Assembly (NCBI RefSeq): GCF_030161575.1
Contig: NZ_BSUL01000001.1
Span: 992,001-1,056,000 of the forward strand
DNA length: 64,000 nt
From: Arenivirga flava
GTDB lineage: Bacteria; Actinomycetota; Actinomycetes; Actinomycetales; Microbacteriaceae
Direction: 5' to 3'
Below the pieces are notes generated by a model. The model was not told where the DNA came from and searched no databases. It saw only the letters and a program-made list of their open reading frames with translations. Each line of letters opens with the position of its first letter. The stretch's first letter is position 1. Position numbers and translations under genes: made by a program. Shown piece by piece: positions 27,305-35,764 of this stretch.

Positions 27305-28536
27305 CGCCCGGCGCCCTCCGCCGCCGCGGCGGGAGCGCCCGGCGGCCGCCACCCCGGCAGCTCCCCCAGCAGCTCCCACTGCCCGAGCGCGCGTCGACGC
27401 TGCACGATCGGGTTGTGCGAGGCGATCGTGCGCGCGTTGCGCCAGTGCCGATCGAGGGCGACCCGGTTGCTCACCGCGCTGGCGCCGCCCACCTCGAAGA
27501 GCTGCTCCGCAGCGTCGAGCACGAGCGGAGGCACGATCTGCTGCAGGCGGAACACGGCGAGCATGGCGTCGCGGAGCCGCTCCTCAGGCTCCCCCGCGCG
27601 CACCGCGGCGAGCGCCGCGTCGAGCTCCTGAGCTCCGGAGCGCACCAGCCGGGCCGCGGCGTCCGCCGCGGCGGAGAGCGAGCCGACCACCGACTGGACG
27701 AGCGGATCCTCGCGCGGCGACTGATCGAGCCCGAACGTCCGCTCGCGAGGCTGCACGAACGCGACGGTGTCCTGCAGCGCGCGGCGAGCGATGCCCGCGA
27801 GCACGGCGAGCAGCACGAGCTGCCAGACGGCGGCGAGCAGCCAGCCCCTCGCGGTCCCGACATCGTCCTGCCGGTGCACGTCGAGCGGGTCCACGACGGC
27901 GCCGTCGAAGACGGTGGTGCCGCTGCCCGTGAGCGGCTGCCCGAAACCGTCCCAGTCGTCGACGGATCGCACGCCGGCGGCGACCTCGACGAGCACGCCG
28001 ACCCGCTCGTCGCCGTCCAGGGCGGAGAGCTGGATCCAGTCGGCGTAGATGCTGCCGGTCGTGTAGTACTTGGTCCCCTCGAGGAGGAGGCGGTCGCCGT
28101 CGCGGCGCAGGCGCGTCGTGATCTCGGCACGGAGGCTGCGCTCGGACTGCGCGTTGCCGATCAGGGCGCCGTGGGCGATGCGCTCGGCCCAACGTCGCCG
28201 GTGCTGGTCGCCGGGGCCGTCGAGCCCCTCGAGCAGCAGGGTCTCGACGACGCCGATGTGCCCGCGGAAGAGGTGGGCGAGGTTGGGGTCGGCCGTCGCG
28301 ACGTCGATGAGGAGGTCGATGGTCTCCGACAGGGCCAGGCCCGGACCGCCGTGCTCGGCGGGCAGGCGCAGCCGCCCGAATCCCAGGTCGAGCAGGGCCC
28401 GCACGTCGTCGTGCAGCAGTTCGCGCTCCTGCTCGCGGCGCACCGTGTCGGCGGCGACCCGTTCGAGCAGCGGGGCGAGGGTCCGGCGGAGACCCTTCGC
28501 GTCGAGGGTGGTCGGCTGCGGCGCTGCGATCGTCAT
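27301..28536 (-). CDS. Acyl-CoA dehydrogenase-like flavoprotein (DszC/SfnB-like)
   Basis: 411 residues with the acyl-CoA dehydrogenase fold: an N-terminal helical domain (LLDLGFGRLRLPAEHGGPG), a middle beta domain (LIGNAQSERS, KYYTTGSIYADW) and a C-terminal helical domain (DRHWRNARTIASHNP). The DRHWRNART-x-ASHNP ending is typical of the monooxygenase branch (DszC, SfnB), not of fatty-acid dehydrogenases. It likely oxygenates a sulfur or nitrogen compound with reduced flavin. TACCGT lies 7 nt before ATG 28536. First gene of the two-gene flavoenzyme operon, divergent from the importer genes. Confidence 0.87.
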   Translation of the reverse strand: MTIAAPQPTTLDAKGLRRTLAPLLERVAADTVRREQERELLHDDVRALLDLGFGRLRLPAEHGGPGLALSETIDLLIDVATADPNLAHLFRGHIGVVETLLLEGLDGPGDQHRRRWAERIAHGALIGNAQSERSLRAEITTRLRRDGDRLLLEGTKYYTTGSIYADWIQLSALDGDERVGVLVEVAAGVRSVDDWDGFGQPLTGSGTTVFDGAVVDPLDVHRQDDVGTARGWLLAAVWQLVLLAVLAGIARRALQDTVAFVQPRERTFGLDQSPREDPLVQSVVGSLSAAADAAARLVRSGAQELDAALAAVRAGEPEERLRDAMLAVFRLQQIVPPLVLDAAEQLFEVGGASAVSNRVALDRHWRNARTIASHNPIVQRRRALGQWELLGELPGWRPPGAPAAAAEGAGR

Positions 28537-28543
28537 GCCCGCG

Positions 28544-28549
28544 ACGGTA
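28544..28549 (-). promoter_or_regulatory. -10-like box of the flavoenzyme operon
   Basis: TACCGT, 7 nt before the ATG at 28536. Confidence 0.5.
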
Positions 28550-28619
28550 CTGCCGGCTCGGCCCCCGATCGGGTGAGGCTGCGCCCGGTGTCGTTCCGTG
28601 ACGCCCGGTGACCGGGGCG

Positions 28620-28678
28620 CGAGCGCATCGCGCTCGGTCCCACCAGCATCGGGGCCACGGAGGGCGAGCGACGCGCTC
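28620..28678. promoter_or_regulatory. Two short palindromes upstream of the importer operon
   Basis: CGAGCGCATCGCGCTCG (28620-28636) is a perfect 7-bp dyad. GAGCGACGCGCTC (28666-28678) is a 5-bp dyad with the same half-site start. Both lie between the divergent flavoenzyme and importer operons and could bind a shared regulator, but no regulator gene is present. Confidence 0.35.
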
Positions 28679-28700
28679 CGCACGATCGACAGGAGCGACC

Positions 28701-30323
28701 ATGCCCATCCAGCCCCGCCGCCTGGCCGCGCCCCTCGCGGCGCTCGCCGTGACCGGATTGCTGACCTCGTGCGCCGCATCCGCCTCACCGGCCGGCGCGA
28801 GCGGGGAGCGCGAGGGCGGCGAACTCGTCTACCTCGATGCCGAGCTCACCTCCAACACGCAGCTGCAGACGAGCGGCACCTGGCAGGACAGCGCCTACGT
28901 GACGAACATCACCGACCGCCTGGTGTTCAAGGACCCGGAGACGGGCGAGCTGCAGCCGCACGTGGCCGAGGACTGGACGGTGAGCGAGGACGGCCTCGTC
29001 TACGAGTTCGCGATCCGCGAGGGGATCACCTACAGCGACGGCACCGATCTGGATGCGGCGAACGTGGAGCGCAACCTCGAGTGGCAGTCGCAGGGCGATC
29101 CCGAGCAGGGCATCCCCGCCAACAACTGGCTGCCGCCCATCGCCGACATCAGCTCGGGCGACGGCACGGTCACCGTCAAGCTCGAGCAGCCCTACGCGCC
29201 GCTGCTCGACGTGCTCTCCTTCTGGCGCACCTCCCTCGTCGCCGACGCGACGATCGACTCGACGATCGAGGAGCAGTCGCAGATCACCGGCATCATCGGC
29301 AGCGGCCCCTTCACGGTCGAGAGCGAGGTGTACGGCGAGGAGATCGTCTTCGCCAAGCGCGAGGGCTACGACTGGGCCCCGTCGAGCTGGGAGCACCAGG
29401 GCGAGGCGTTCCTCGACCGGGTCACCGTCATCCCCGTGACCGAGGACAGCGTGCGGCAGGGATCGCTGCGCTCGGGCGAGGCGGACCTCATCCGCTACGT
29501 GCTGCCCAGCGAGGAGCAGGGGCTCATCGACGCGGGCATCGAGGTGGTCGGGGTGCAGGGCACCGGCAACGCCAACGTGTGGGACGTGCGCCAGTCGGCG
29601 CCCTTCGTGGACGACGTGCGGGTGCGGCAGGCGCTGCAGGTCGGCATCGACCGCGAGCAGATCGTCGACGACCTCTACAGCGGCAACTGGCAGGCCGCCA
29701 CGAGCACCGTCTCGCCCGGCACCTTCGGCTACGTCGACCTCGCCGAGTCGCTGCGGTTCGACCCCGAGCGCGCCGAGGCGCTGCTGGACGAGGCGGGCTT
29801 CACCGAGCGGGATGCCGACGGGTACCGCACCCGAGACGGCGAGCGGCTCAGCCTCACCACCTACGTCGACGTCTACGACTCGACGGCCAAGCCGCTCTTC
29901 CAGCTCATCCAGTGGCAGCTGCAGCGCCTCGGCATCGAGCTCGTCATCGAGGAGACGGACTACGCCAACTACAGCGCGGTCATCGCCGACCCGTCGATCG
30001 CGGTGCGCCGCAACGGCTGGCCGGAGGCCGACGCCTGGGTGCGGCAGAGCGTAAACTACTCCGTGGACGGCAGCAACCTGCTGAATCTGCCGGAGGACGA
30101 CCGCGTGCTCGCCGACCTCTACGCGCAGCAGGCGGTGACGACGGATGCGGCTGAGCGCGCGCGCATCGTCGGCGAGATCCAGCGGGTGTCGGTGGAGCAG
30201 GCCTACCTGCTGCCGATCCTCGACGACAGCCAGGTGTTCGGCATCCAGCCGACCGTGCACGACCTGCGCTGGACCGCCGAGGCGCGCCCGTGGTTCTACG
30301 ACGCCTGGACCGAGCGGAAGTAG
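28701..30323 (+). CDS. ABC transporter substrate-binding lipoprotein (peptide/nickel family)
   Basis: 540-residue extracellular binding protein of the SBP_bac_5 family. It has a lipoprotein signal: basic MPIQPRR, hydrophobic core, lipobox LTSC (Cys near residue 22). The mature part shows DRLVFKDPETGELQPHVAEDW, FAIREGITYSDGT, VRQALQVGIDREQIV and the C-terminal WTAEARPWFYD. ATG 28701 has AGGAG 5 nt upstream; an earlier in-frame start would precede the signal peptide. First gene of a four-gene importer operon, divergent from two flavoenzymes. Confidence 0.92.
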   Translation: MPIQPRRLAAPLAALAVTGLLTSCAASASPAGASGEREGGELVYLDAELTSNTQLQTSGTWQDSAYVTNITDRLVFKDPETGELQPHVAEDWTVSEDGLVYEFAIREGITYSDGTDLDAANVERNLEWQSQGDPEQGIPANNWLPPIADISSGDGTVTVKLEQPYAPLLDVLSFWRTSLVADATIDSTIEEQSQITGIIGSGPFTVESEVYGEEIVFAKREGYDWAPSSWEHQGEAFLDRVTVIPVTEDSVRQGSLRSGEADLIRYVLPSEEQGLIDAGIEVVGVQGTGNANVWDVRQSAPFVDDVRVRQALQVGIDREQIVDDLYSGNWQAATSTVSPGTFGYVDLAESLRFDPERAEALLDEAGFTERDADGYRTRDGERLSLTTYVDVYDSTAKPLFQLIQWQLQRLGIELVIEETDYANYSAVIADPSIAVRRNGWPEADAWVRQSVNYSVDGSNLLNLPEDDRVLADLYAQQAVTTDAAERARIVGEIQRVSVEQAYLLPILDDSQVFGIQPTVHDLRWTAEARPWFYDAWTERK

Positions 30324-30327
30324 CCGG

Positions 30328-31308
30328 ATGCGCCTCCGTCCCGCCGCCGTGCTGCGCCGCCTGGGCCAGTCCGCCCTCGTCGTCGCCCTCACCTACGTGC
30401 TCGTCTACGCGGTGCTGTTCCTGCTGCCGGGCGATCCCATCCGCAGCCGCATCGACAACCCCCAGAACCCGATCCCCGAGGAGCAGGCCGAGGCGATCAT
30501 CAACTACTACCGGCTGGATCTGCCGCCGCTGGAGCAGTTCTGGTTGAGCGTCACGCGGCTGCTGCAGGGCGACCTCGGCTACTCGCTGACCAACGGGCGC
30601 CGGGTCTCGGACCTCGTCGCCCAGGGCTTCGGCGAGACGGCGACCCTCGCGGGCGTCGCGCTGCTCGTCTCCGCTGCGCTCGCGCTGCTCATCGCGCTCG
30701 GGGCCGTCTTCGCACCGTGGGCCCGGTTGCGCGGCCTGTTCCGCACCCTGCCCGCGGTCGCGCTCGCGACGCCCGGGTTCCTCATCGGCCTGGTGCTGCT
30801 GCAGGTCTTCGCGTACCAGCTCGGCTGGTTCTCGTCGATCCGCGACGAGGGGGCCAGGTCGCTCATCCTGCCCGCCCTCACCCTGGGCATCGGCGCGAGC
30901 GCGCCCATCGCGCAGGTGCTCATCGAGGGCCTCGAGAGCGCCTGGCGGGAACCGTTCGCAACCGTGCTGCGCGCGGGCGGCTTCCCGCGCCGCTCGATCA
31001 TCGGGCGTCACGTGCTGAAGAACGGCGCCATCCCCGCGGTCACCCTCCTCGGGCTCACCGTGGGCGAGCTGCTCGCCGGCAGCGTCATCGCCGAGACGAT
31101 CTTCTCCCGCACCGGGCTCGGCTTCGTCACGGAGCAGGCCGTGCGGGCGCAGGACGGCCCGACCGTGCTCGCGGTGGTGATGGTCGTCTCCGTCGTGTTC
31201 ACGCTCGTGAACCTCGCGACCGACCTCGTCTACCCCCTGATCGACCCTCGGATCGGCGGACCCCGGTCCGCGCGCATCCGCCCGCACCGCGAGGAGATCG
31301 CCGCATGA
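30328..31308 (+). CDS. ABC transporter permease (DppB-like)
   Basis: 326-residue inner-membrane permease. N-terminal helix followed by the periplasmic loop with FLLPGDPIR, then about five more helices. The EAA loop is GLESAWREPFATVLRAGGFPRR, with TLLGLTVGELLAGSVIAETIFSRTGLG as the typical DppB ending. Starts 4 nt after the binding-protein gene and overlaps the next gene by ATGA. It pairs with the next permease to form the channel. Confidence 0.92.
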   Translation: MRLRPAAVLRRLGQSALVVALTYVLVYAVLFLLPGDPIRSRIDNPQNPIPEEQAEAIINYYRLDLPPLEQFWLSVTRLLQGDLGYSLTNGRRVSDLVAQGFGETATLAGVALLVSAALALLIALGAVFAPWARLRGLFRTLPAVALATPGFLIGLVLLQVFAYQLGWFSSIRDEGARSLILPALTLGIGASAPIAQVLIEGLESAWREPFATVLRAGGFPRRSIIGRHVLKNGAIPAVTLLGLTVGELLAGSVIAETIFSRTGLGFVTEQAVRAQDGPTVLAVVMVVSVVFTLVNLATDLVYPLIDPRIGGPRSARIRPHREEIAA

Positions 31309-32153
31309 GCGCCGTCCTGCACCGCATCCGCTCCGCACCCCGCACGCGCCCCCGCCTCGGCGTCGTCGACGTGCTGGCCCTCGGGGTGCTCGCGCTCGTC
31401 GCCCTCGCGATCGTCGCCCCGGGTGTGCTCGCACCCGCCGACCCGCTCGAGGCGGTGCCCGGCGGCACGCTGCAGCCGCCCGGCAGCGCAGGGCTGTTCG
31501 GCACCGACTACCTGGGCCGCGATGTGCTCTCGCGGATCGTGCACGGCACGGGCCGCACGGTGCTGGCCTCGTCCATCGCGGTGGCCATCGGCCTCGGCGC
31601 CGGCAGCGCGCTCGGCCTGATCGCCGCCTACTTCGGCGGATGGGCGGATGCGGTCGTCAGCCGCGTCGTCGACGTGCTGCTCTCGATCCCCGGCTTGCTG
31701 CTCTCGATGGTCGTCGTCGTGGCGCTGGGGTTCGGCTCCACGAACGCCGCCATCGCGGTCGGCGTGGCGAGCATCGCCGCCTTCGCGCGGCTGATGCGCT
31801 CGGAGGTGCTGCGGGTGCGCGAGCTGGGCTTCGTCGAGTCGGCGCGGCACCTCGGCGTGCGGCCCTGGGCGGTGCTGCTGCGGCACGTGCTGCCCAACTC
31901 GGCGGCTCCCGTGCTGTCGATGACCGCCCTGCAGTTCGGCAACGCGATCCTCTGGATCGCCGCGCTGAGCTTCCTCGGCTACGGCGCACCGCCGCCGCTG
32001 CCCGAATGGGGTCTGCTCGTGTCGGAGGGCCGCGGCTACCTGTCGTCGTCCCCCTGGCTGACCCTGCTGCCCGGCCTCGTGATCGTCGCGACCGTCGTCG
32101 CGATCAGCCGGGTATCCGCCCTCATCGCCGAGACCCGGAGGACCAGGCCATGA
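31305..32153 (+). CDS. ABC transporter permease (DppC-like)
   Basis: 282-residue permease of the DppC type. FGTDYLGRDVLSRIVHGTGRT is the hallmark after the first helix. The EAA loop is RVRELGFVESARHLGVRPW, and LGYGAPPPLPEWGLLVSEGRGY is the conserved C-terminal loop. About six transmembrane helices. ATGA overlaps on both sides couple it to its neighbours. Confidence 0.92.
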   Translation: MSAVLHRIRSAPRTRPRLGVVDVLALGVLALVALAIVAPGVLAPADPLEAVPGGTLQPPGSAGLFGTDYLGRDVLSRIVHGTGRTVLASSIAVAIGLGAGSALGLIAAYFGGWADAVVSRVVDVLLSIPGLLLSMVVVVALGFGSTNAAIAVGVASIAAFARLMRSEVLRVRELGFVESARHLGVRPWAVLLRHVLPNSAAPVLSMTALQFGNAILWIAALSFLGYGAPPPLPEWGLLVSEGRGYLSSSPWLTLLPGLVIVATVVAISRVSALIAETRRTRP

Positions 32154-33766
32154 CCATCGCCCTCGATCGACCGACCGCCGCCACCCGGACCGCCGTCCTC
32201 GAGACGACCGGACTGCGGATCGGCTACACCGGTCGCGACCGCACTCGGCGCACCGTCGTGCAGGGCGCGGACCTGCGGCTCGAGGCGGGGCGCACCCTCG
32301 CGCTCGTCGGGCAGTCGGGTTCGGGCAAGAGCACCATCGCGGCGGCGCTCGCGGGGCTGCTGCCCGCGAACGGCACCGTCGAGTCGGGTGCCATCCGGCT
32401 CGACGGCGTCGACGCCACGGCCCTCGACGAGCGCGGCTGGCGCGCCCTGCGGGGCGGCGTCGTCGGCACGGTGCCGCAGGACCCGCTGAGCTCGCTCGAC
32501 CCGCTCGAGCGGATCGGCACCCGCCTCGTGCGCACGCTCGCGCTGCACGCCGGCCTCCCCCGCGCCGCGCGCAGGGTGCGGGCGGTGGAGCTGCTGCGCG
32601 CGGTCGGCATCCGCGACGCCGAGGAGAGGCTGCGAGCCTTCCCTCACGAGCTCTCGGGCGGCCAGCTGCAGCGCGTGCTCATCGCCCTGGCGATCGCGGG
32701 GCGGCCACGGCTGCTCATCGCGGACGAGCCTACGAGCGCCCTCGACGTGACCGTGCAGCGCACCATCCTCGATCTCATCCGGAGCCTGCAGGAGCAGCTC
32801 GGACTGGCCGTGCTGCTCATCACCCACGATCTGGCACTCGCCGCCGAGCGGGCGGACGAGGTCGCGGTGCTGCACGACGGTCGCATCGTCGATCAGGGCC
32901 CCGCCCGGAGGGTGCTCGAGCAGCCGGAGGACGCCTACACGAGCACCCTCTTCGCCACCGCACCGGCGCTCTCCCCGGACCGCTACGGCGACCGGGAGCG
33001 CGCCCGCTCCGCCGAGGACGTGGTCGTGGTGCGCGACCTGGTCAAGCGCTTCGGCCGCGGGGCGCCCGCCGTGGACCGGGTGTCGCTCACCGTCACCCGC
33101 GGCGAGGTGCACGCGCTCGTCGGCGAGTCCGGCTCCGGCAAGACCACGGTGGCCCGCGCGGTCGCCGGGCTCACGGCCTTCGAGGGCTCGATCGCGGTCG
33201 AGGGCACGGCGCTCGCCGCCGATCCGCCCCGCAGCAACCCGCATCCGCGGCTGCTGCAGCTCGTCTCGCAGAACCCGCTCGCCGCACTCGATCCGCGGTT
33301 CACCGTGCGGCGCGCCGTCGAGGAGCCGCTGCGGGTGCACGGCGGCGGCAACCGTGCGCAGCGACGCGAGCGGGCGGAGGCGGTGCTCGACGAGGTCGCA
33401 CTGCCCGACTCCCTGCGCGAGCGGCGCCCGCACGAGCTCTCCGGCGGCCAGCGCCAGCGGGTCGCGATCGCCCGCGCCCTGGCACTCGCACCGCGGGTGC
33501 TGCTGCTCGACGAGCCGACGAGCGCCCTCGACGTGGTCGTGCAGGCGCAGATCATCGACCTGCTCATGGGCCTGCGCGAACGCGAGTGCCTCAGCTACCT
33601 CGTGATCACCCACGACCTGAGCCTGGTGCGGCAGATCGCCGACCGGGTCACGGTGCTCGAGCACGGCAGGGTCGTGGAGAGCGGACCGGTGCGCGGGCTC
33701 TTCGCGGCACCGGCCGAGGAGTACACCCGTCGGCTCATCGCGGCGATCCCGCGCGGGCTCGGCTGA
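32150..33766 (+). CDS. Fused double ATP-binding protein of the peptide-type ABC importer
   Basis: 538 residues holding both ATPases (DppD- and DppF-like) in one chain. First domain: Walker A VGQSGSGKST, signature LSGGQLQRV, Walker B LLIADEPTSALD, ITHD. Second domain: GESGSGKTT, LSGGQRQRV, LLLDEPTSALD, ITHD. Each ends with the family's C-terminal extension (EDAYTSTLF, EEYTRRLI). Fusion gives a fixed 1:1 ratio. With the binding protein and the two permeases the importer is complete. Confidence 0.92.
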   Translation: MTIALDRPTAATRTAVLETTGLRIGYTGRDRTRRTVVQGADLRLEAGRTLALVGQSGSGKSTIAAALAGLLPANGTVESGAIRLDGVDATALDERGWRALRGGVVGTVPQDPLSSLDPLERIGTRLVRTLALHAGLPRAARRVRAVELLRAVGIRDAEERLRAFPHELSGGQLQRVLIALAIAGRPRLLIADEPTSALDVTVQRTILDLIRSLQEQLGLAVLLITHDLALAAERADEVAVLHDGRIVDQGPARRVLEQPEDAYTSTLFATAPALSPDRYGDRERARSAEDVVVVRDLVKRFGRGAPAVDRVSLTVTRGEVHALVGESGSGKTTVARAVAGLTAFEGSIAVEGTALAADPPRSNPHPRLLQLVSQNPLAALDPRFTVRRAVEEPLRVHGGGNRAQRRERAEAVLDEVALPDSLRERRPHELSGGQRQRVAIARALALAPRVLLLDEPTSALDVVVQAQIIDLLMGLRERECLSYLVITHDLSLVRQIADRVTVLEHGRVVESGPVRGLFAAPAEEYTRRLIAAIPRGLG

Positions 33767-33785
33767 GCGAGCGGGCGGCCCCGGT

Positions 33786-33974
33786 TCACGTCCGGAGGAT
33801 CTTCTCCATCGCCTCGCCCTCGGCGAGCTCGTCGACCAGCTTGTCGAGGATGCGGATCTCGCGCATCGTGCCCGGTTCCAGCTCCTCCACGCGCGTGCGG
33901 CCCGTGCGATCCGCCTTCGTCACGGAGAGCGGATGCACGGCGGTCACCGCCGTCGTGACGATGCGGTGGCTCAT
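33786..33974 (-). CDS. Small conserved-looking protein, function unknown
   Basis: 62-residue protein with a beta-rich N-terminal half ([20 protein letters not shown]) and an amphipathic C-terminal helix ([18 protein letters not shown]). No family recognised. A strong GGAGGAG ribosome site lies 5 nt before ATG 33974, 16 nt after the proS stop, so it is probably expressed with proS. Codon use looks like its neighbours. Confidence 0.6.
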   Translation of the reverse strand: MSHRIVTTAVTAVHPLSVTKADRTGRTRVEELEPGTMREIRILDKLVDELAEGEAMEKILRT

Positions 33975-33990
33975 CCGTGCTCCTCCGGTC

Positions 33991-35745
33991 TCAGAACGAG
34001 GCGAGCGCCTCATCGATCGTGACACTGGAGCGCTCGCCGGAGCGGCGGTCCCAGAGCTCGACGCGACCCTCGGCGGCGTCGCGGCCGACGATCACGATGC
34101 GCGGCACACCCAGCAGCTCGGCGTCGCCGAACTTGACGCCGGGGCTCACCTTGGGCCGGTCGTCGTAGAGCACCTCGAGGCGCTTGGCCTCGAGCTGCTC
34201 GGCGACGCCCTGGGCGACCTCGAAGATCGCCGCGTCGCGGCCGGTGGCGACGACCTGCACGTCGTAGGGCGCGACCTCCTCGGGCCAGATGAGGCCCTTC
34301 GCGTCGTGGTTGGCCTCGGCGATGGCGGCGAGGATGCGGGTGACGCCAATGCCGTAGGAGCCCATCGTGACGGTAACGAGCTTGCCGTTCTCGTCGAGCA
34401 CCTTGAGGCCGAGCGCCTCGGCGTACTTGCGGCCGAGCTGGAAGACGTGGCCGATCTCCATGCCGCGGGCGAGCTCGACGGGCCCGGAGCCGTCCGGCGC
34501 GGGGTCGCCCTCGCGCACGGAGGCGATGTCGGCGACGCCATCGGCGACGAAGTCGCGGCCCGCGACGAGGTCGAGCACGTGCTGCTCGTCGACGTTCGCG
34601 CCGGTGACCCAGGCGGTGCCGTCGACGACGCGGGGGTCGACGAGGTAGCGGATGCCCGTGCTCGACTCCTCGCCGAGCACCGCGCCGCGGACCGACCAGG
34701 GGCCGATGTAGCCCTTGACCAGGCCGGGGTGCCTCGCGAAGTCGGCCTCGCTGGCCGCATCGACCTCCGCGGGGGCGAAGACGACCTCGGCGCGCTTCAT
34801 GTCCGCGTCGCGATCGCCGGGGATGCCGACGACGACGAGCTCGCGGGTGCCGTCGAGGTGGGTGAGCGCCAGCACGACGTTCTTCAGCGTGTCGGCGGCG
34901 GTCCACGGCTCGGCCTTCGCGTGCCGCTCGTTGAGCAGCTCGACGAGGGTCGCGATCGTGGGGGTGCCAGGAGAGTCGACGACGGTCGCCGGGGCGAGGC
35001 CCTCGAGGCTGCGCGCCTCGGGCGCGGGCGTCGTGTACGCCTCGACGTTGGCCGCGTAGCCGCCGGCCGAGCGCACGAAGGTGTCCTCGCCGATGGGCGT
35101 GGGGTGCAGAAACTCCTCGCTGCGGGAGCCGCCCATCGCACCGGCGTCGGCCTGCACGATCACGTACTCCATGCCGAGGCGGGCGAAGATGCGCTCGTAG
35201 GCGTCGCGCTGCGCCTGGTAGCTCGCGGCGAGGCCCTCGTCCTTGACGTCGAAGGAGTACGCGTCCTTCATCGTGAACTCGCGGCCACGCAGCAGGCCCG
35301 CGCGGGGGCGCGCCTCGTCGCGGTACTTGTCCTGGATCTGGAAGATCGTGAGCGGCAGGTCCTTGTACGAGCCGTAGAGGTCCTTCACCAGCAGCGTGAA
35401 GACCTCCTCGTGCGTCGGCGCCAGCAGGTAGTCCGCGCCCTTGCGGTCCTGCAGGCGGAACAGCCCGTCGCCGTACTCGGTCCAGCGGTTCGTGACCTCG
35501 TAGGGCTCGCGGGGCAGCAGGGCCGGGAAGTGGACCTCCTGCGCATCCGCCGCCGCCATCTCCTCGCGGATGATCGTCTCGATGCGCGCCTTGACGCGCA
35601 GACCCAGCGGCAGCCAGGCGAAGACGCCCGGCGCCTGGCGGCGGATGTAGCCGGCGCGCACGAGCAGCTTGTGGCTGGCGACCTCGGCGTCCACCGGGTC
35701 CTCGCGGAGGGTGCGGACGAACAGCTTGGAGAGACGGGTGATCAC
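33991..35745 (-). CDS. proS: Proline--tRNA ligase
   Basis: 584 residues, bacterial-type class II ProRS with an editing (INS) domain between motifs 2 and 3. Motif 1 region [26 protein letters not shown], motif 2 [25 protein letters not shown], editing domain about residues 230-400 ([27 protein letters not shown]), motif 3 [14 protein letters not shown], and the anticodon-binding domain at the C-terminus. GTG start with TAGGAT 6 nt upstream, so leaderless-like. Confidence 0.95.
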   Translation of the reverse strand: MITRLSKLFVRTLREDPVDAEVASHKLLVRAGYIRRQAPGVFAWLPLGLRVKARIETIIREEMAAADAQEVHFPALLPREPYEVTNRWTEYGDGLFRLQDRKGADYLLAPTHEEVFTLLVKDLYGSYKDLPLTIFQIQDKYRDEARPRAGLLRGREFTMKDAYSFDVKDEGLAASYQAQRDAYERIFARLGMEYVIVQADAGAMGGSRSEEFLHPTPIGEDTFVRSAGGYAANVEAYTTPAPEARSLEGLAPATVVDSPGTPTIATLVELLNERHAKAEPWTAADTLKNVVLALTHLDGTRELVVVGIPGDRDADMKRAEVVFAPAEVDAASEADFARHPGLVKGYIGPWSVRGAVLGEESSTGIRYLVDPRVVDGTAWVTGANVDEQHVLDLVAGRDFVADGVADIASVREGDPAPDGSGPVELARGMEIGHVFQLGRKYAEALGLKVLDENGKLVTVTMGSYGIGVTRILAAIAEANHDAKGLIWPEEVAPYDVQVVATGRDAAIFEVAQGVAEQLEAKRLEVLYDDRPKVSPGVKFGDAELLGVPRIVIVGRDAAEGRVELWDRRSGERSSVTIDEALASF

Positions 35746-35751
35746 CCGGCG

Positions 35752-35757
35752 ATCCTA
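35752..35757 (-). promoter_or_regulatory. -10-like box of proS
   Basis: TAGGAT, 6 nt before the GTG at 35745. It overlaps the 19-nt gap after the SGNH hydrolase gene. Confidence 0.5.
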
Positions 35758-35764
35758 CCGATGG

